A stretch of DNA of 64,000 nt from Hymenobacter psoromatis (GCA_001596155.1 CP014771.1:4030001-4094000), one strand, 5' to 3'. Shown: positions 42,730-51,814, counted from the stretch's first letter. Notes: generated by a model from the letters alone, not told the origin. A program made the numbers and translations.

Positions 42730-44055
42730 CTACCCCCCTAGTATCAGGTCTGCGTTGGCGGTGGCGGGCGTGAGCACCCGCAGCTGCACCAGCTCCACCA
42801 CGCGGCGGGCGCGGCTCAGCACCCGAAACTCGTAGGGCTCCAGCACGGCCACGTCACCTACCTCCGGGATGTTGCCGTAGAGCACGTTGAGCAGGCCGCC
42901 CACGGTTTCGTAGTCATCGCCCTCGGGGAGGGGGTAGGGCAGGTACTCGTTGGCATCAGAAATGGCCGTGGAGGTATTCACGCGGTACTCGGTTTCGGAT
43001 ATCTTCTCCACCACCGGCACCTCGTTGTCATACTCATCCTGGATTTCGCCCACCAGCTCCTCCATAATATCCTCGATGGTGACAATGCCCGACACGCCGC
43101 CAAACTCGTCGCTCACAATGGCCATCACCAAATGCTTGCGCTGAAACTGGCGCAGCAGCCGGTTGATTTTCTTGGTTTCAGGCACGAAGTAGGCCGGGCG
43201 CATAATGCGGGCCAGCTCGACCGGTTGCTGCTGCCGAATGAGGGGTAGTAAGTCCTTGACGTAGAGCACGCCCACGATATTATCGATGTTGCCCTCATAC
43301 ACCGGCAGGCGCGAGTAGCCTTCGCTGAACACCGTTTCGAGCAGTTGCTCTTCCGACATATTCACTTCCAGCGCGGCGAGCTTGGTGCGGGGCACCATAA
43401 TCTGCTTCACCATGCGGTCGTTGAACTGAAAAACGTTCTCTATCAGCTCGTGCTCCGAGTCCTGAATTTCGCCGCTTTCCTTGCTTTGGTCAATCAGCAG
43501 GCGCAGCTCGTCGGAGGTGTGCGCCTCGTTGCCGTGCACGTTGCTGATGCCAAACGCCCCAAGCAGCAGGTTGCTGGCCTTCGATAAAAACCAGGTTAGC
43601 GGGATGGTAGCCAGGTAAAAGGCGCGCAACGGCAGCACCAGCGCCAGGCTCACGGCCTCGGGCCGCTGAATGGCCAATGCCTTCGGGAACAACTCGCCGA
43701 AGAGCACGTGCAGAAACGTCAGGATAATCAACCCCACTGCCACCGAAATGCTGTGGGCCGTGACGGGGTTGATGGCCAGACCGAGGTGGGGTAGGAAATC
43801 CAGAATCAGCTCCGTAAAGAGCTCTTCGCCTACGGCACCCAGCAGCAGTGACGCAATGGTGACCCCAAGCTGCGTGGCCGAAAGGTAATCGTAGAGTCGC
43901 CGCACCACGCTCAACGCCTGCTCGGCTAGTCGGCTGCCTTCTTTGGCCTTTATTTCGAGCTGCGAGAACCGAACCCGGATGAGGGAAAACTCTGCCGCGA
44001 CGAAAAAGGCGTTTATTAAAACCAGGAAGAGAGTAAGGAGTATTTTTAAGCCCAT
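42730..44055 (-). CDS. CNNM/CorC-type transporter (DUF21-CBS-CorC_HlyC)
   Basis: 441 residues. An N-terminal DUF21 membrane domain of three to four helices (~1-190), a pair of CBS domains (~205-330; QIMVPRTKLAALEVNM, GYSRLPVYEGNIDNIVGVLYVKDLL) and a C-terminal CorC_HlyC domain (~345-425; YETVGGLLNVLYGNIPEVGD). Such proteins take part in Mg2+/Co2+ efflux or resistance; in Bacteroidota they are also annotated as gliding-motility-related hemolysins. A TACTTTTG element (44104-44111) precedes it. Confidence 0.92.
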   Translation of the reverse strand: MGLKILLTLFLVLINAFFVAAEFSLIRVRFSQLEIKAKEGSRLAEQALSVVRRLYDYLSATQLGVTIASLLLGAVGEELFTELILDFLPHLGLAINPVTAHSISVAVGLIILTFLHVLFGELFPKALAIQRPEAVSLALVLPLRAFYLATIPLTWFLSKASNLLLGAFGISNVHGNEAHTSDELRLLIDQSKESGEIQDSEHELIENVFQFNDRMVKQIMVPRTKLAALEVNMSEEQLLETVFSEGYSRLPVYEGNIDNIVGVLYVKDLLPLIRQQQPVELARIMRPAYFVPETKKINRLLRQFQRKHLVMAIVSDEFGGVSGIVTIEDIMEELVGEIQDEYDNEVPVVEKISETEYRVNTSTAISDANEYLPYPLPEGDDYETVGGLLNVLYGNIPEVGDVAVLEPYEFRVLSRARRVVELVQLRVLTPATANADLILGG

Positions 44056-44103
44056 GTGTTTGGCTCGCCAGCAACACAGCCGGTCAGGGAAGCCTTCATG
44101 CTA

Positions 44104-44111
44104 CAAAAGTA
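44104..44111 (-). promoter_or_regulatory. -7 element for the CorC-like gene
   Basis: Reads TACTTTTG on the minus strand, 49 bp upstream of the ATG. Confidence 0.55.
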
Positions 44112-44198
44112 CGCACACCGGCAGAGTGGGTTGGCGATAGCTACCTATTTACTATAGATTGCGGCCGGTCGCGGCCCCTATCGCCGGGGTCTTAAACG

Positions 44199-44240
44199 AC
44201 TAAGAGGCGCCTTTTCCGAAGAAAAATCGCCTCTTAGCTT
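44199..44240 (-). terminator. Terminator-like hairpin downstream of the tRNA-like RNA
   Basis: On the minus strand CTAAGAGGCG ... CGCCTCTTAG forms a long stem a few bases after the tRNA-like 3' end, followed by a short TCGTTT tract. Confidence 0.65.
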
Positions 44241-44243
44241 TTG

Positions 44244-44367
44244 CTGTAGCGGAAGGACTTGAACCTCCACGAAGTGGTTAGCCAATGGCTTCGAAAAGCA
44301 ACTGATTTGTCCCAGTGTCTTCACCCCCGAGATAGGAGGGCGTGTCTGCCAGTTTCACCACACTACA
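44244..44367 (-). ncRNA. tRNA-Leu-like RNA with abnormal anticodon loop and very long variable region
   Basis: Read on the minus strand, TGTAGTG (44367-44361) pairs with CGCTACA (44251-44245). TG and a D-arm GTGAAACTGGCAGACAC follow exactly as in class II tRNA-Leu. A 5-bp stem CCCTC/GGGGG closes a 7-base loop CTATCTC. The T-arm is GGAGG-TTCAAGT-CCTTC. The central loop triplet would be ATC with T at position 37, both unusual, and the variable region is 55 nt with inner hairpins (GCTTTTCGAAGC, AGCCATTGGCT, CCACTTCGTGG). A -7 element lies 38 bp upstream and a terminator hairpin downstream, so it is probably transcribed. It could be a degenerate tRNA-Leu, a tRNA with an insertion, or a new tRNA-like RNA; decoding is uncertain. 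Confidence 0.6.
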
Positions 44368-44404
44368 AGTTAGTTAACTAAACGCCGCTTGCGTCCACTG
44401 AGGT

Positions 44405-44412
44405 CAAAGATA
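44405..44412 (-). promoter_or_regulatory. -7 element for the tRNA-like RNA
   Basis: Reads TATCTTTG on the minus strand, an exact TAnnTTTG match, 38 bp before the RNA 5' end. Confidence 0.5.
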
Positions 44413-44574
44413 GCGGTAACAGAACTTGCAGTCCTAACAATTATTATTAAATTTATAAAAATCCGGTATAAGTAATATTTTCATCCTCGCCTTGCTGAAA
44501 AATGCCTCTTGTTTTCATGCCGCACGTGCATAGACAACCGCGTAGCAGCAGATAAGTGCCGAGCAGGGTAACAA

Positions 44575-44605
44575 AAAAACCTCCCGACCAGGGCCGGGAG
44601 GTTTC
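44575..44605 (-). terminator. Intrinsic terminator after the repeat-containing secreted protein
   Basis: On the minus strand AAACCTCCCGGCC...GGTCGGGAGG is followed by TTTTTTT. Confidence 0.83.
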
Positions 44606-44628
44606 TGGAAATGCGCTCTACATGTGAG

Positions 44629-44949
44629 CTACATTTTGGCTTTAACGGTTTTGGTCGTAGTCTTATTGGTTTTGTAGCGCATATCGGGCGTGCCGTCGGC
44701 TTTCATCGGGCCGGCAGTATGCATGGTAGTCGTTCTGTTGGCCTTGTAGCGCATGTCGGGCGTGCCGTCGGCCTTCATTTTGGTTGAGGTCGTCGTCGTC
44801 GTGCGGGCAGCCGGCGCGGACGACATTTTAGTCGTCGTCATCTTGCTTGAGCTGCTACTCATAGTGCTGGTTGCCGGGGCCGTTTGGGCCTGGGCCGCGA
44901 AACTGCCTGCTACCAGCAGGGCGGTAAGGAAACTGAGAAAGCGCTTCAT
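44629..44949 (-). CDS. Small secreted Thr/Ser-rich protein with KADGTPDMRYK repeats
   Basis: 106 residues. The signal peptide FLSFLTALLVAGSFAAQAQ precedes a low-complexity Ser/Thr/Met region and two copies of MKADGTPDMRYK separated by a TTTMHTAGP linker. I do not recognise a formal domain, but the repeat is strong and in frame, the signal is good, and a terminator follows. Probably periplasmic or outer-surface. Function unknown. Confidence 0.72.
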   Translation of the reverse strand: MKRFLSFLTALLVAGSFAAQAQTAPATSTMSSSSSKMTTTKMSSAPAARTTTTTSTKMKADGTPDMRYKANRTTTMHTAGPMKADGTPDMRYKTNKTTTKTVKAKM

Positions 44950-45240
44950 GGAGTAAAATAGAAAATGGGTGGAGAAAAACGCTGCCGTACCAGGCAGAAA
45001 ATGTGCCGAAATATAAGGTGTTTACTGATAAAAAAGCACCTGCTTAACGAGGTAATATGGCTGCGCTAACTAATTCACTACAAATAGCATACCGTATAAT
45101 ATTATGCATTCAAAATTTCATGAAAAACTCATTTAAAAGCTGTGTAAAATCAGTAGCATTATTATCTGAAAAAATGAGGAATATCATGGGAGCAAAAGCA
45201 AGTCAGCCCTTTCTTTGTCGCACAACTTTTCTCCGGCACC
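44950..45240. other. AT-rich intergenic island
   Basis: A 291-bp region of clearly lower GC than the rest, between two divergent small secreted-protein genes. It presumably holds their promoters (for instance near TTTCTTTG at 45216-45223). A 144-codon frame crosses it but has no signal or family and is probably spurious. Confidence 0.4.
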
Positions 45241-45423
45241 ATGAAGAAACACCTACTCCTAAGCCTGTTTGTGATGAGCCTGTGCGGCACCGCCGAGCTC
45301 CAGGCCGCTCCCTCCCGCTTGCCCGCTACCGTTACCAGGGCCAATCCCGACCGCTTGCAGCGGACTATGCGCCGGCTGCATCGCCAAGCGCAGGCGCGCG
45401 CGCGCAAAAACCGCCACCGGTAA
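45241..45423 (+). CDS. Small secreted basic peptide
   Basis: 60 residues: a signal peptide (KKHLLLSLFVMSLCGTAELQA) and a short arginine/histidine-rich mature part (RLQRTMRRLHRQAQARARKN). It is supported by the signal, an upstream AT-rich promoter region and a terminator right after the stop. No family recognised. A longer overlapping frame is rejected. Confidence 0.55.
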   Translation: MKKHLLLSLFVMSLCGTAELQAAPSRLPATVTRANPDRLQRTMRRLHRQAQARARKNRHR

Positions 45424-45448
45424 AAAATCGGCTACGGATTAGCCAACC

Positions 45449-45483
45449 AAAAGCCCCGCACCAACTAAGGTGCGGGGCTTTTG
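45449..45483. terminator. Bidirectional intrinsic terminator
   Basis: AAAAGCCCCGCACC-AACTAA-GGTGCGGGGCTTTT between the small peptide gene and trxA. Confidence 0.87.
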
Positions 45484-45503
45484 GTAATTAAGGTAGTTGG
45501 TAG

Positions 45504-45833
45504 CTAAGCGGTTACTTGGGCTTCCAGCTTTTGGGCCAGCACGTGCTTAGGCACGGCACCTACTTGCTTATCCACAATCTGGCCGTTCTTGAAAACCAGC
45601 AGAGTAGGGATGCTGCGGATGCCAAACTTCATGGAAGTCTGGGGATTAGCGTCCACATCTACTTTGCCAACGATGACTTTGCCTTCATATTCGCCGGCCA
45701 GCTCTTCCACTACGGGGCCTACCATGCGGCAGGGGCCGCACCACTCCGCCCAAAAATCCACGAGTACCGGCTTGTCCGAGTTGATAATCTCCTCGAAGTT
45801 GGCGTCGGTTATTTCAATTGCTTTGTGCGCCAT
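45504..45833 (-). CDS. trxA: Thioredoxin
   Basis: 109 residues, standard length. The active site is [12 protein letters not shown], with the cis-Pro in [12 protein letters not shown]. It reduces protein disulfides in the cytoplasm with thioredoxin reductase. ATG at 45833 ([10 protein letters not shown]) gives the usual N-terminus; the frame extends further upstream without conservation. A weak TACCTTG sequence at 45888-45894 could be the -7 box. It is divergent from nothing close; dnaE lies 119 bp upstream, same strand. Confidence 0.96.
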   Translation of the reverse strand: MAHKAIEITDANFEEIINSDKPVLVDFWAEWCGPCRMVGPVVEELAGEYEGKVIVGKVDVDANPQTSMKFGIRSIPTLLVFKNGQIVDKQVGAVPKHVLAQKLEAQVTA

Positions 45834-45951
45834 GACGCTAGGGGTTAAAATGAAAAAATCGTCCGGCGTATACGGCCGATGAGGCCGCAAGGTAGCGGAG
45901 TTAGGCTAAAACAAGCGGGGTAGGGGAAAGTTCAGCCGGTGTTTGGGCGGG

Positions 45952-48900
45952 CTACAGCAGCGAACACACGTCCAACTCAAACTCCTTCATCTTGTCGATA
46001 AACGTCTTGGGCTCAATCTGAAAGCGGCGCGAAAACATATCCACCGCCAGCCGCTCGTGGGGCTCCACGAACTGAATTTCCAGGCGCTTCGAGCCCTTGG
46101 CGTGCTCAATGGCTTCCTGCAAGCGGTCAATCATGGGGCCGGTCACGGTGCGCAGGTCCAGCTTCACGCGCACGCCCTTGCTAAGCTTATCGGCCACGTT
46201 GGCGAGCTGCTCCATCGTCTTGATTTTTAATTCCCACTGGTCCTGGGTGCCGTAGCGCAGCTCCATTTTGCCCCGAATGAACATGGGCGGCACCTGCTCG
46301 TTGTGGTAGTTTTTGGGGTTAATGAGCGGCCCAAACTTGGAGTAGTCGTCGCGGAACAGTGCCAGGTTGATGCTGGAGTCGTAGTCCTCCACGTTGAACG
46401 ACACCATCGGCTGCCCGCTCTTGGTGGTGCGGAACAGGACGCCCGAAATCAGGCCCGCGATGTTCACGTCCTTGCCTTTTTGGTCTTCCAACTTGTCGAG
46501 CGGGCAGGTGCAGTAGGCGTCAATTTCCATGCGGTAGATGTCGAGCGGGTGGCCCGAGAGGTAGAAGCCGACCACTTCTTTTTCGCGGCGCAGCTTTTCG
46601 GTGGTGCTCCACTCGTCCAGGTCCGGCACCTTAGGCAGGGGCGCGGCCACGGCCCCAAACGCGCTGGCCCCGAACAAGCTATGCTGCGCCGATTCTTTGG
46701 CCGCCTGGTGCTGCTGGCCCAGCTTCATGGCCTTTTCGATGAGGTTCTGGTCGCCGGCCGGCGCGTCCATAAACTGCCGGCGGTTGTACTTCTCGAAGCT
46801 ATCGAACGCGCCCGCCTGGGCCAAGCTCTCCCAGGTTTTCTTGTTCACCGAGCGCAGGTTGATGCGCTTGGCAAAGTCGAATACGTCCGAAAAAGGGCCG
46901 CTTTTTTGGCGCTCTTCCACCAATTCCAGCACGGCCGCCTCGCCCGCGCCCTTTATGGCGGCCAGCCCAAAGCGAATCTGGTTGGCGCGCGGCACGTTAA
47001 ATTTCTGTTCCGATTCGTTCACGTCGGGGCCGAGTACGGCTACCCCCTGCTTGCGGGCTTCTTCGATGAAGAAAGTCACCTTCTTAATGTCGCCCATGTT
47101 ATTGGTGAGCACGGCGGCCATGTATTCGGCGGGGTAATTGGCTTTTAGATATCCTGTCTGATAGGCAACTACGCTGTAGGCGGCGGAGTGGGAGCGGTTG
47201 AATCCGTACTCAGCAAATTTCTCCATCACGTCGAACACCTCACTCGCTTTCTTCGACGGGATTTTGTGCAGCTTGCCCGCGCCTTCGATGAATTTCTCGC
47301 GCTCCAGGGCCATTTTCTTCATGTCCTTCTTGCCCATCGCCCGGCGCAAAAGGTCGGCCCCGCCCAGCGAATAACCCGCCAGAATCTGCGCCGTTTGCAT
47401 GATTTGCTCCTGGTACACCATAATTCCCTGGCTATAATCCAGAATAGGCTTTAGCAGCTCGTGCGGGTACTCCACCGGCTCGCGGCCGTGCTTGCGGTTA
47501 ATGAAGTCTGGGATGAACTGCATCGGGCCGGGCCGGTAGAGCGCGTTCATGGCAATCAAATCCTCAATGTTGGTGGGTTTCAAATCCTTGAGGTACATCC
47601 GCATCCCTTCGCTTTCAAACTGAAAGGTGCCGATGGTGTCGCCGCGCTGGTAGAGCTGGTAGGTCTTCTCATCATCCAGCGGAATGTCGTCAATGTCAAT
47701 CTTCACGCCGTGGTTGCGCTCAATTAAATTCACCGCGTCCACGATGATGGTCAGGGTTTTAAGCCCCAAAAAGTCCATCTTCAGCATCCCGGCCGATTCA
47801 ATTACCTTGCCGTCGAACTGCGTGATGAGCAGGTCCGAGTCCTTGGAAGTCGAGACGGGGATGTACTTCGTGATGTCATCCGGCGCGATGATGATGCCCG
47901 CCGCGTGAATGCCAGTGTTGCGCACCGAGCCTTCGAGGCGCTCGGCCAGGGCCAGAATCTGGCCCTTGAGGTCGCTTTGGTCGGCGCGGATGGCCGCCAG
48001 CTCGGGCACATCGCGGAAGGCCCCGGCCAAGGTGGTGCCGGGCTTTTCGGGCACGAGTTTGGCAATCTCGTTGGCGGCGGGTAGGGGCAATTCCAAGGCC
48101 CGCGCCACGTCCTTGATGCTGCTTTTGGCAGCCATCGTGCCGAAGGTGATAATCTGCGCCACCTGGTTTTTGCCGTACTTCTGCACCACGTAGTCAATGA
48201 CTTTCTGACGGTTTACGTCGTCAAAGTCAATGTCAATATCGGGCATCGACACGCGCTCCGGGTTCAGAAAGCGCTCGAACAGCAGCGAGTACTTAATGGG
48301 GTCAATGTTGGTGATACCCACGCAGTAGGCCACCGCCGAGCCGGCCGCCGAGCCGCGGCCCGGCCCCACCGCCACGCCCATGCTCCGGCCCTTGTTGATA
48401 AAGTCCTGCGTAATCAGAAAGTAGCCCGCGAAACCCATCGTCTGGATAATGCGCAGCTCGTAGTTCAGGCGCTCCTCCACCTCGGTCGTGCGCTCGGAGT
48501 AGCGCGGCTTGGGGCCTTCAAACGCGCCTTTAAACGTCAAATCGCGCAGGAATTCGTCGGCATTGGCAAATTGGGGGGGTAGGGGGAAGTTGGGCAGCAG
48601 AATATCGCGCGCCAGCTTGGGCGGCGTAATCTTATCCACAATCTCGTTCGTGTTGTCCACACTCGCCGGCACATCGGCGAAGAGCGCGTTCATCTGCGCC
48701 TGGGTCTTGAAAAAGAACTGGTCGTTAGCGAAGCCGAAGCGGCGCTTGCGCTGCTTCGGCGGCTTTTGCAGCTCCTCGTCAATGCGGCCGAGCATCCGGC
48801 GGGCGTTTTCGTCGTAGCCGTGGGCGGCTTTCAGGTCATCGAGCGGGCCGTAGTGCACGCGCTGGTCGGCGGTGAGCACGGTGTAGTAATTCGTCTCAAA

Positions 48901-49638
48901 GTCGCCGACTGGGATGCTGCGCTCCTCGGCCGTGTTCACGCACAGCAGCAGGTCGTGGGCCGCGTAGTCGGTCTGGTCCACGTAGTGCGAGTCGTTGGTG
49001 CAGATAACCTTGACGTTGTACTTCTTAGCCAGCTTCAGTAGCACCTGGTTCACGTCTTCCTGGCTCTTGCCGGTACCGTCGAAGTTCATCAGCCCGTGCC
49101 GCTGAATTTCGATATAATAATCCTCGCCAAACACGTTGAGCCACCACTTCAGTAGCTCCTCGGCCCGCTCCTCACTCTCAAAAAGAATAGCCTGCGGCAC
49201 TTCGGCCCCAATGCAGCACGAAGTGGCAATCAGGCCCTCGTGGTACTGCATAAGCAGCTCTTTATCAATGCGCGGGAACTTGGAGTACACGCCTTCAATG
49301 AAGCTCATGGAGCAGAGCTTACTCAGGTTGTGGTAGCCGGCCTGGTCTTTGGCCAGCAGCAACTGGTGGTAGCGGTTGTCCTTCTCGCCCTTTTCCCGCA
49401 AAAAACTCTTCTTGTGGCGGTCGGCCACCAGGTAAAACTCGCAGCCCACAATCGGCTTCACGTTGTACTTATTGGCTTCAGCCACGAAGTTGAAGGCCCC
49501 GAACATGTTGCCGTGGTCGGTGAGGGCCACGGCGGGCATCCCGTCGGCCTGGGCCTTTTTCATGAGCGCCGAAATGCTGGCCTGGCCATCGAGCAGCGAA
49601 TATTGGGTGTGGGAGTGAAGATGCGAGAAGGTGGGCAT
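45952..49638 (-). CDS. dnaE: DNA polymerase III subunit alpha
   Basis: 1,228 residues. The N-terminal PHP domain begins FSHLHSHTQYSLLDG and contains ALTDHGNMFGAFNF. The polymerase palm shows VGPGRGSAAGSAVAYC and the catalytic PDIDIDFDD; the tau/beta-binding and OB parts lie in the last 300 residues (VNIAGLISGV, VSFNVEDYDSSINLALF). It is the replicative polymerase. Length and order match DnaE rather than PolC. A TATCTTTA sequence just upstream (49663-49670) may be its -7 element. A long open frame on the other strand is a shadow of codon bias. Confidence 0.97.
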   Translation of the reverse strand: MPTFSHLHSHTQYSLLDGQASISALMKKAQADGMPAVALTDHGNMFGAFNFVAEANKYNVKPIVGCEFYLVADRHKKSFLREKGEKDNRYHQLLLAKDQAGYHNLSKLCSMSFIEGVYSKFPRIDKELLMQYHEGLIATSCCIGAEVPQAILFESEERAEELLKWWLNVFGEDYYIEIQRHGLMNFDGTGKSQEDVNQVLLKLAKKYNVKVICTNDSHYVDQTDYAAHDLLLCVNTAEERSIPVGDFETNYYTVLTADQRVHYGPLDDLKAAHGYDENARRMLGRIDEELQKPPKQRKRRFGFANDQFFFKTQAQMNALFADVPASVDNTNEIVDKITPPKLARDILLPNFPLPPQFANADEFLRDLTFKGAFEGPKPRYSERTTEVEERLNYELRIIQTMGFAGYFLITQDFINKGRSMGVAVGPGRGSAAGSAVAYCVGITNIDPIKYSLLFERFLNPERVSMPDIDIDFDDVNRQKVIDYVVQKYGKNQVAQIITFGTMAAKSSIKDVARALELPLPAANEIAKLVPEKPGTTLAGAFRDVPELAAIRADQSDLKGQILALAERLEGSVRNTGIHAAGIIIAPDDITKYIPVSTSKDSDLLITQFDGKVIESAGMLKMDFLGLKTLTIIVDAVNLIERNHGVKIDIDDIPLDDEKTYQLYQRGDTIGTFQFESEGMRMYLKDLKPTNIEDLIAMNALYRPGPMQFIPDFINRKHGREPVEYPHELLKPILDYSQGIMVYQEQIMQTAQILAGYSLGGADLLRRAMGKKDMKKMALEREKFIEGAGKLHKIPSKKASEVFDVMEKFAEYGFNRSHSAAYSVVAYQTGYLKANYPAEYMAAVLTNNMGDIKKVTFFIEEARKQGVAVLGPDVNESEQKFNVPRANQIRFGLAAIKGAGEAAVLELVEERQKSGPFSDVFDFAKRINLRSVNKKTWESLAQAGAFDSFEKYNRRQFMDAPAGDQNLIEKAMKLGQQHQAAKESAQHSLFGASAFGAVAAPLPKVPDLDEWSTTEKLRREKEVVGFYLSGHPLDIYRMEIDAYCTCPLDKLEDQKGKDVNIAGLISGVLFRTTKSGQPMVSFNVEDYDSSINLALFRDDYSKFGPLINPKNYHNEQVPPMFIRGKMELRYGTQDQWELKIKTMEQLANVADKLSKGVRVKLDLRTVTGPMIDRLQEAIEHAKGSKRLEIQFVEPHERLAVDMFSRRFQIEPKTFIDKMKEFELDVCSLL

Positions 49639-50004
49639 AGCAGGCAGTAAAGGCAGTTGTCAGGTAAAGATACGATAGCCTGGGTGGGGTTTGCCGGCTT
49701 GCTTTTTCCGGCATTTTCGGGTATGCGCACTCGAAAAGCTACGTAGTTTAGGCAAAGGCGCTCCGTGTTTTCCGGTATAAAAAATGAACCTCTTCCTACC
49801 CGATACGCTTACCTGAACACTAACTTTGGGCATCTTCCACTGGAAGGTGAGTACCAAGGACTGTTGCAGGTCCGCCGCCTGGGCTGCGTTTAGCTCCTAC
49901 TGAGCTAGCACCTTGTTTTGCCCGTGCGTTTGCGGTTTGCCAGTGGCAGCCGTGGTAGGGGCAACTATTTGTGATAGTTGTCGATTCTCCTACCCCACCC
50001 ACCC
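49639..50004. promoter_or_regulatory. Divergent promoter region of dnaE and the desaturase gene
   Basis: 366 bp. TAACTTTG (49821-49828, plus strand) fits the -7 consensus and predicts a leader of about 170 nt for the desaturase gene. The leader ends in a perfect hairpin CAACTAT-TTGTG-ATAGTTG (49962-49980), 24 bp before the ATG. TATCTTTA on the minus strand lies just before dnaE. Confidence 0.5.
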
Positions 50005-51072
50005 ATGAAAGTTCTGACTCCTACTACCGACCCGGTTTATACCCCGCCGGCCGCCCCTTCCAGCCTGGACAAGTGGCTGATTCGCTACTTGCAAGACCCG
50101 CGTGACCTGCCGTTTGCGCACCTCATACTGAAAATAACGGCCACCATGCTGCCGCTGGCGGTGCTGCTGTTTGTGCCGGCGTTGCGCGGGGCGTGGTGGT
50201 GGGCCACGTTCGGGCTGTTATTCTTTTTTAGCAATGCCCGCTACAAAGGGCCGTTTGGTCTGATGCTGCACTGCACCAGCCACCGGGTGCTGTTTAAGAA
50301 GAAGCACGGCTGGCTAAACAACTATATTCCGTGGGTGCTGGGGCCGCTGTTTGGCCAAACGCCGGAGTCGTACTTCGTGCACCACATGGGTATGCACCAC
50401 CCCGAAAACAACCTGCCCGATGACCAAAGCTCCACCATGTTTTACCAGCGCGACTCGCTGGGCGGGTTTCTGCGCTACCTCGGCGACTTTATGTTTCTGG
50501 GCGTGGCCAAGCTGGCGGGCTACTTCAAGGTTCGCAACAAGCCTACCCTGCGCTACCGCCTGCTGCGCGGCGAAATTCTATATGTGGGCCTGACGGTGGC
50601 GCTGGCCTTCGTGAACCTGCCGGCCACGCTGGCCGTGTTCGTGGTGCCGTTCGTGCTCTCGCGGGTCATTATGATGCTCGGCAACTGGGCGCAGCACGCG
50701 TTTATTGATGCCGAAACGCCCGAAAACTGCTACCGCAACAGCGTGACGTGCATCAACACCACCTACAATCATAAGTGCTGGAACGATGGCTACCACATCA
50801 GCCACCACCTCAAGCCGGCCCTGCACTGGACCGACCACCCGCACCATTTCCGCCAAAACCTGGCACAATATGCCGAAAACGAGGCCATTGTGTTCGATGG
50901 CATCCATTTTCTGCACATTTTCTTCTACCTCATGGCCAAGCGCTACGACTTGCTGGCCCGTCACTTCGTGCTGCTCGACGGCACGCAGCGCACCGAAACC
51001 CAGGTGACGGACCTCCTGCGCAGCCGTACCCAGCGCATCAGCCGCGCGGTGCTCGTGCCGCAGTTGGCGTAG
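50005..51072 (+). CDS. Membrane fatty acid desaturase-like protein
   Basis: 355 residues. Three histidine boxes of the di-iron desaturase fold are visible: HCTSH, HHMGMHH and HISHH, with hydrophobic segments around ~45-85 and ~205-245. It would introduce double bonds into acyl chains, or hydroxylate a lipid, at the inner membrane. The substrate is unknown. The stop TAG opens an imperfect inverted repeat shared with the convergent PAP2 gene. Confidence 0.87.
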   Translation: MKVLTPTTDPVYTPPAAPSSLDKWLIRYLQDPRDLPFAHLILKITATMLPLAVLLFVPALRGAWWWATFGLLFFFSNARYKGPFGLMLHCTSHRVLFKKKHGWLNNYIPWVLGPLFGQTPESYFVHHMGMHHPENNLPDDQSSTMFYQRDSLGGFLRYLGDFMFLGVAKLAGYFKVRNKPTLRYRLLRGEILYVGLTVALAFVNLPATLAVFVVPFVLSRVIMMLGNWAQHAFIDAETPENCYRNSVTCINTTYNHKCWNDGYHISHHLKPALHWTDHPHHFRQNLAQYAENEAIVFDGIHFLHIFFYLMAKRYDLLARHFVLLDGTQRTETQVTDLLRSRTQRISRAVLVPQLA

Positions 51073-51144
51073 CGCGGGCTCTGCGAGTCCGCGCGTTGTG
51101 TCGCAGTACTACTTGCCCATGAGCGGACTCACAGGGTCCGTGCT
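51070..51144. repeat. Imperfect inverted repeat spanning the desaturase stop and the PAP2 3' end
   Basis: TAGCGCGGGCTCTGCGAGTC and the facing copy TAGCACGGACCCTGTGAGTC differ by transitions only. The first begins with the desaturase stop codon. The second encodes the PAP2 C-terminal residues NSTDPVSPL. Confidence 0.7.
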
Positions 51145-51807
51145 ATTTCCCTTGCTTCCCGGCCGGCGCAGGCGCCAGTTGTGCCAGGGCTTGGGGTGGC
51201 TGTCGAGGTAGGGTAGGAGCCAGTGTAGTGTCGCCAGGGTAAGGCCGGTGCCCAGCACCGAGCCGGCGTACACATCCTCCACGAAGTGCTGGGCCAGATA
51301 TACCCGTGAATAGGCCGTGAGGGCCGCCAGCGCCACGAACGCGTAGCCCCAACGCTTATCTTTCACGAGCAGCGTGAGCAGCAGAAACACCGAAAACGCC
51401 GACGTGGAGTGCCCCGACGGAAAGCTCTTGAGCGTGCCCATCACTACCCCCTCCACCACGTGCAAGGGCGGGAAACCAGGATTTTCGCTGAAATAGCGGA
51501 ACGGCCGGGGGTGGCCCGTGAAAATGAGCTGCTTGCCAATTTGAGCGGCCAGCGAGGTCACGGCAAAGCACACCAGGCTCACGAAAGCCCAGCGAAAGCG
51601 CACGAACAGCAGCCCCAGCGTGACGAGCACGTAGAACAGGCCGTCGCCTACGTTGGTAAAGGGCCGAAAAAACTGGTCGAAAAACGGCGCGTTGTGGCCA
51701 TTCACGAAGAAAAAAGCCAAGTGCCGGGGCGTGGACAGCAGCACAGTGCCGAGCACCACCAGCAGCACGGCGTAGGGAATGAGGAAGGTGCGGGTTTGCC
51801 GGAGCAT
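51109..51807 (-). CDS. PAP2-family membrane phosphatase
   Basis: 232 residues with about six membrane helices. The phosphatase signature is KQLIFTGHPRP, then SFPSGHS, then SRVYLAQHFVEDV, the three PAP2 motifs with catalytic His. Relatives dephosphorylate phosphatidic acid, lipid A or undecaprenyl pyrophosphate. The C-terminal ~12 residues are encoded by an arm of an inverted repeat. A second, unrelated repeat lies just before the start. Confidence 0.9.
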   Translation of the reverse strand: MLRQTRTFLIPYAVLLVVLGTVLLSTPRHLAFFFVNGHNAPFFDQFFRPFTNVGDGLFYVLVTLGLLFVRFRWAFVSLVCFAVTSLAAQIGKQLIFTGHPRPFRYFSENPGFPPLHVVEGVVMGTLKSFPSGHSTSAFSVFLLLTLLVKDKRWGYAFVALAALTAYSRVYLAQHFVEDVYAGSVLGTGLTLATLHWLLPYLDSHPKPWHNWRLRRPGSKGNSTDPVSPLMGK

Positions 51808-51814
51808 ATAGTAG

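Noticed and set aside
45057..45491. 144-codon frame crossing the AT-rich island
   Set aside because: No domain or signal; overlaps the better-supported 60-residue secreted peptide in another frame and its terminator.
46303..47148. 281-codon frame opposite dnaE
   Set aside because: Antisense shadow; dnaE is clear on the other strand over its whole length.
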